64,000 bases of DNA. Origin: Mesostigma viride. Its lineage: Eukaryota; Streptophyta; Mesostigmatophyceae; Mesostigmatales; Mesostigmataceae. A program made the position numbers and the translations under genes. The stretch's first letter is position 1. Every line of letters begins with the position of its first letter. This document shows positions 63,802 through 64,000 of this stretch, piece after piece. The notes below the pieces were generated by a model. That model made no database searches. It saw nothing but the letters and a program-made list of their open reading frames with translations, and was not told where the DNA came from. The stretch is taken from the NCBI GenBank assembly GCA_009746045.1, contig RPFO01000104.1, positions 6,228,208 through 6,292,207 on the forward strand, given 5' to 3'.

Positions 63802-64000
63802 ACCGGTCTACTCGTTCGTGGTCAAGTGTTACAACGTCCTGACCCCAAGTTCAGAGCGGCGAGGGCCGCGACCCTCCTGTCTTCGCCCGTGTGGGAATAA
63901 TGGGGTGGTGGTCCGAACTGGACGGGAACACGTGGCACGATATGCGGATAACGGGCTTTGTTCCATGAATGATAAAGATGTGCGTTTACACCACGAACAT
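63802..64000. other. 3' flank, no gene seen
   Basis: Begins with a short dyad (ACCGGTCCTAAACCGGT) at 63792-63808 overlapping the stop codon of the previous gene. Nothing else is recognisable before the window ends. Confidence 0.4.

Overview
The window reads as nuclear DNA of a eukaryote. Its conserved genes have many short exons with GT..AG splice sites, long introns full of microsatellites and minisatellites, and decayed non-LTR retrotransposons. The style (GC-rich exons, a QSOX-type oxidase and a ZnT5-type zinc transporter, abundant simple repeats) fits an alga or a related protist, but I cannot name the species from sequence alone.

Layout. 1-10.6 kb: a nine-exon minus-strand quiescin sulfhydryl oxidase gene, running off the left edge at its Erv/ALR domain; its introns hold a reverse-transcriptase element, a 28-bp minisatellite and other repeats. 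10.6-21 kb: a retrotransposon graveyard with LINE ORF1 remnants, two tandem endonuclease-domain fragments, two RT fragments, LINE 3' tails and copies of a ~350-bp repeat. 21.3-25.4 kb: a three-exon minus-strand zinc transporter (CDF family, ZnT5/Msc2 type) with a very large His/Gly loop. 25.4-30.9 kb: little I can support. 31.0-40.9 kb: a plus-strand gene of at least nine phase-consistent exons and unknown function, its introns expanded by tandem repeats.

42-64 kb is different: compact ORFs, no conventional introns, strong GC/CpG bias in the right half, divergent promoters, an ATGA gene overlap, and gene types (MYND fingers, OTU protease, Cys/His mini-fingers, acidic and low-complexity proteins) that recall large DNA viruses of protists or big virus-like mobile elements. 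I treat it as a candidate endogenous viral or giant mobile element. Inside it lie (i) a 6.4-kb fold-back-like structure with inverted arrays of a ~172-bp repeat around a core with a PHD-finger gene, (ii) a ~760-bp near-continuous palindrome at 52.48-53.24 kb, (iii) a TIR-bounded insertion in a MYND gene whose removal at GT..AG sites restores the zinc-finger spacing exactly, and (iv) a second, TA-flanked TIR insertion that appears to split a larger gene ending in an OTU domain. Several genes in this block need a frame change, so it may be decaying or carry assembly indels.

The host genes are unrelated housekeeping functions (disulfide formation, zinc transport, one unknown) and do not form a pathway. 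The right-hand genes may form one functional set, but that rests on context only.
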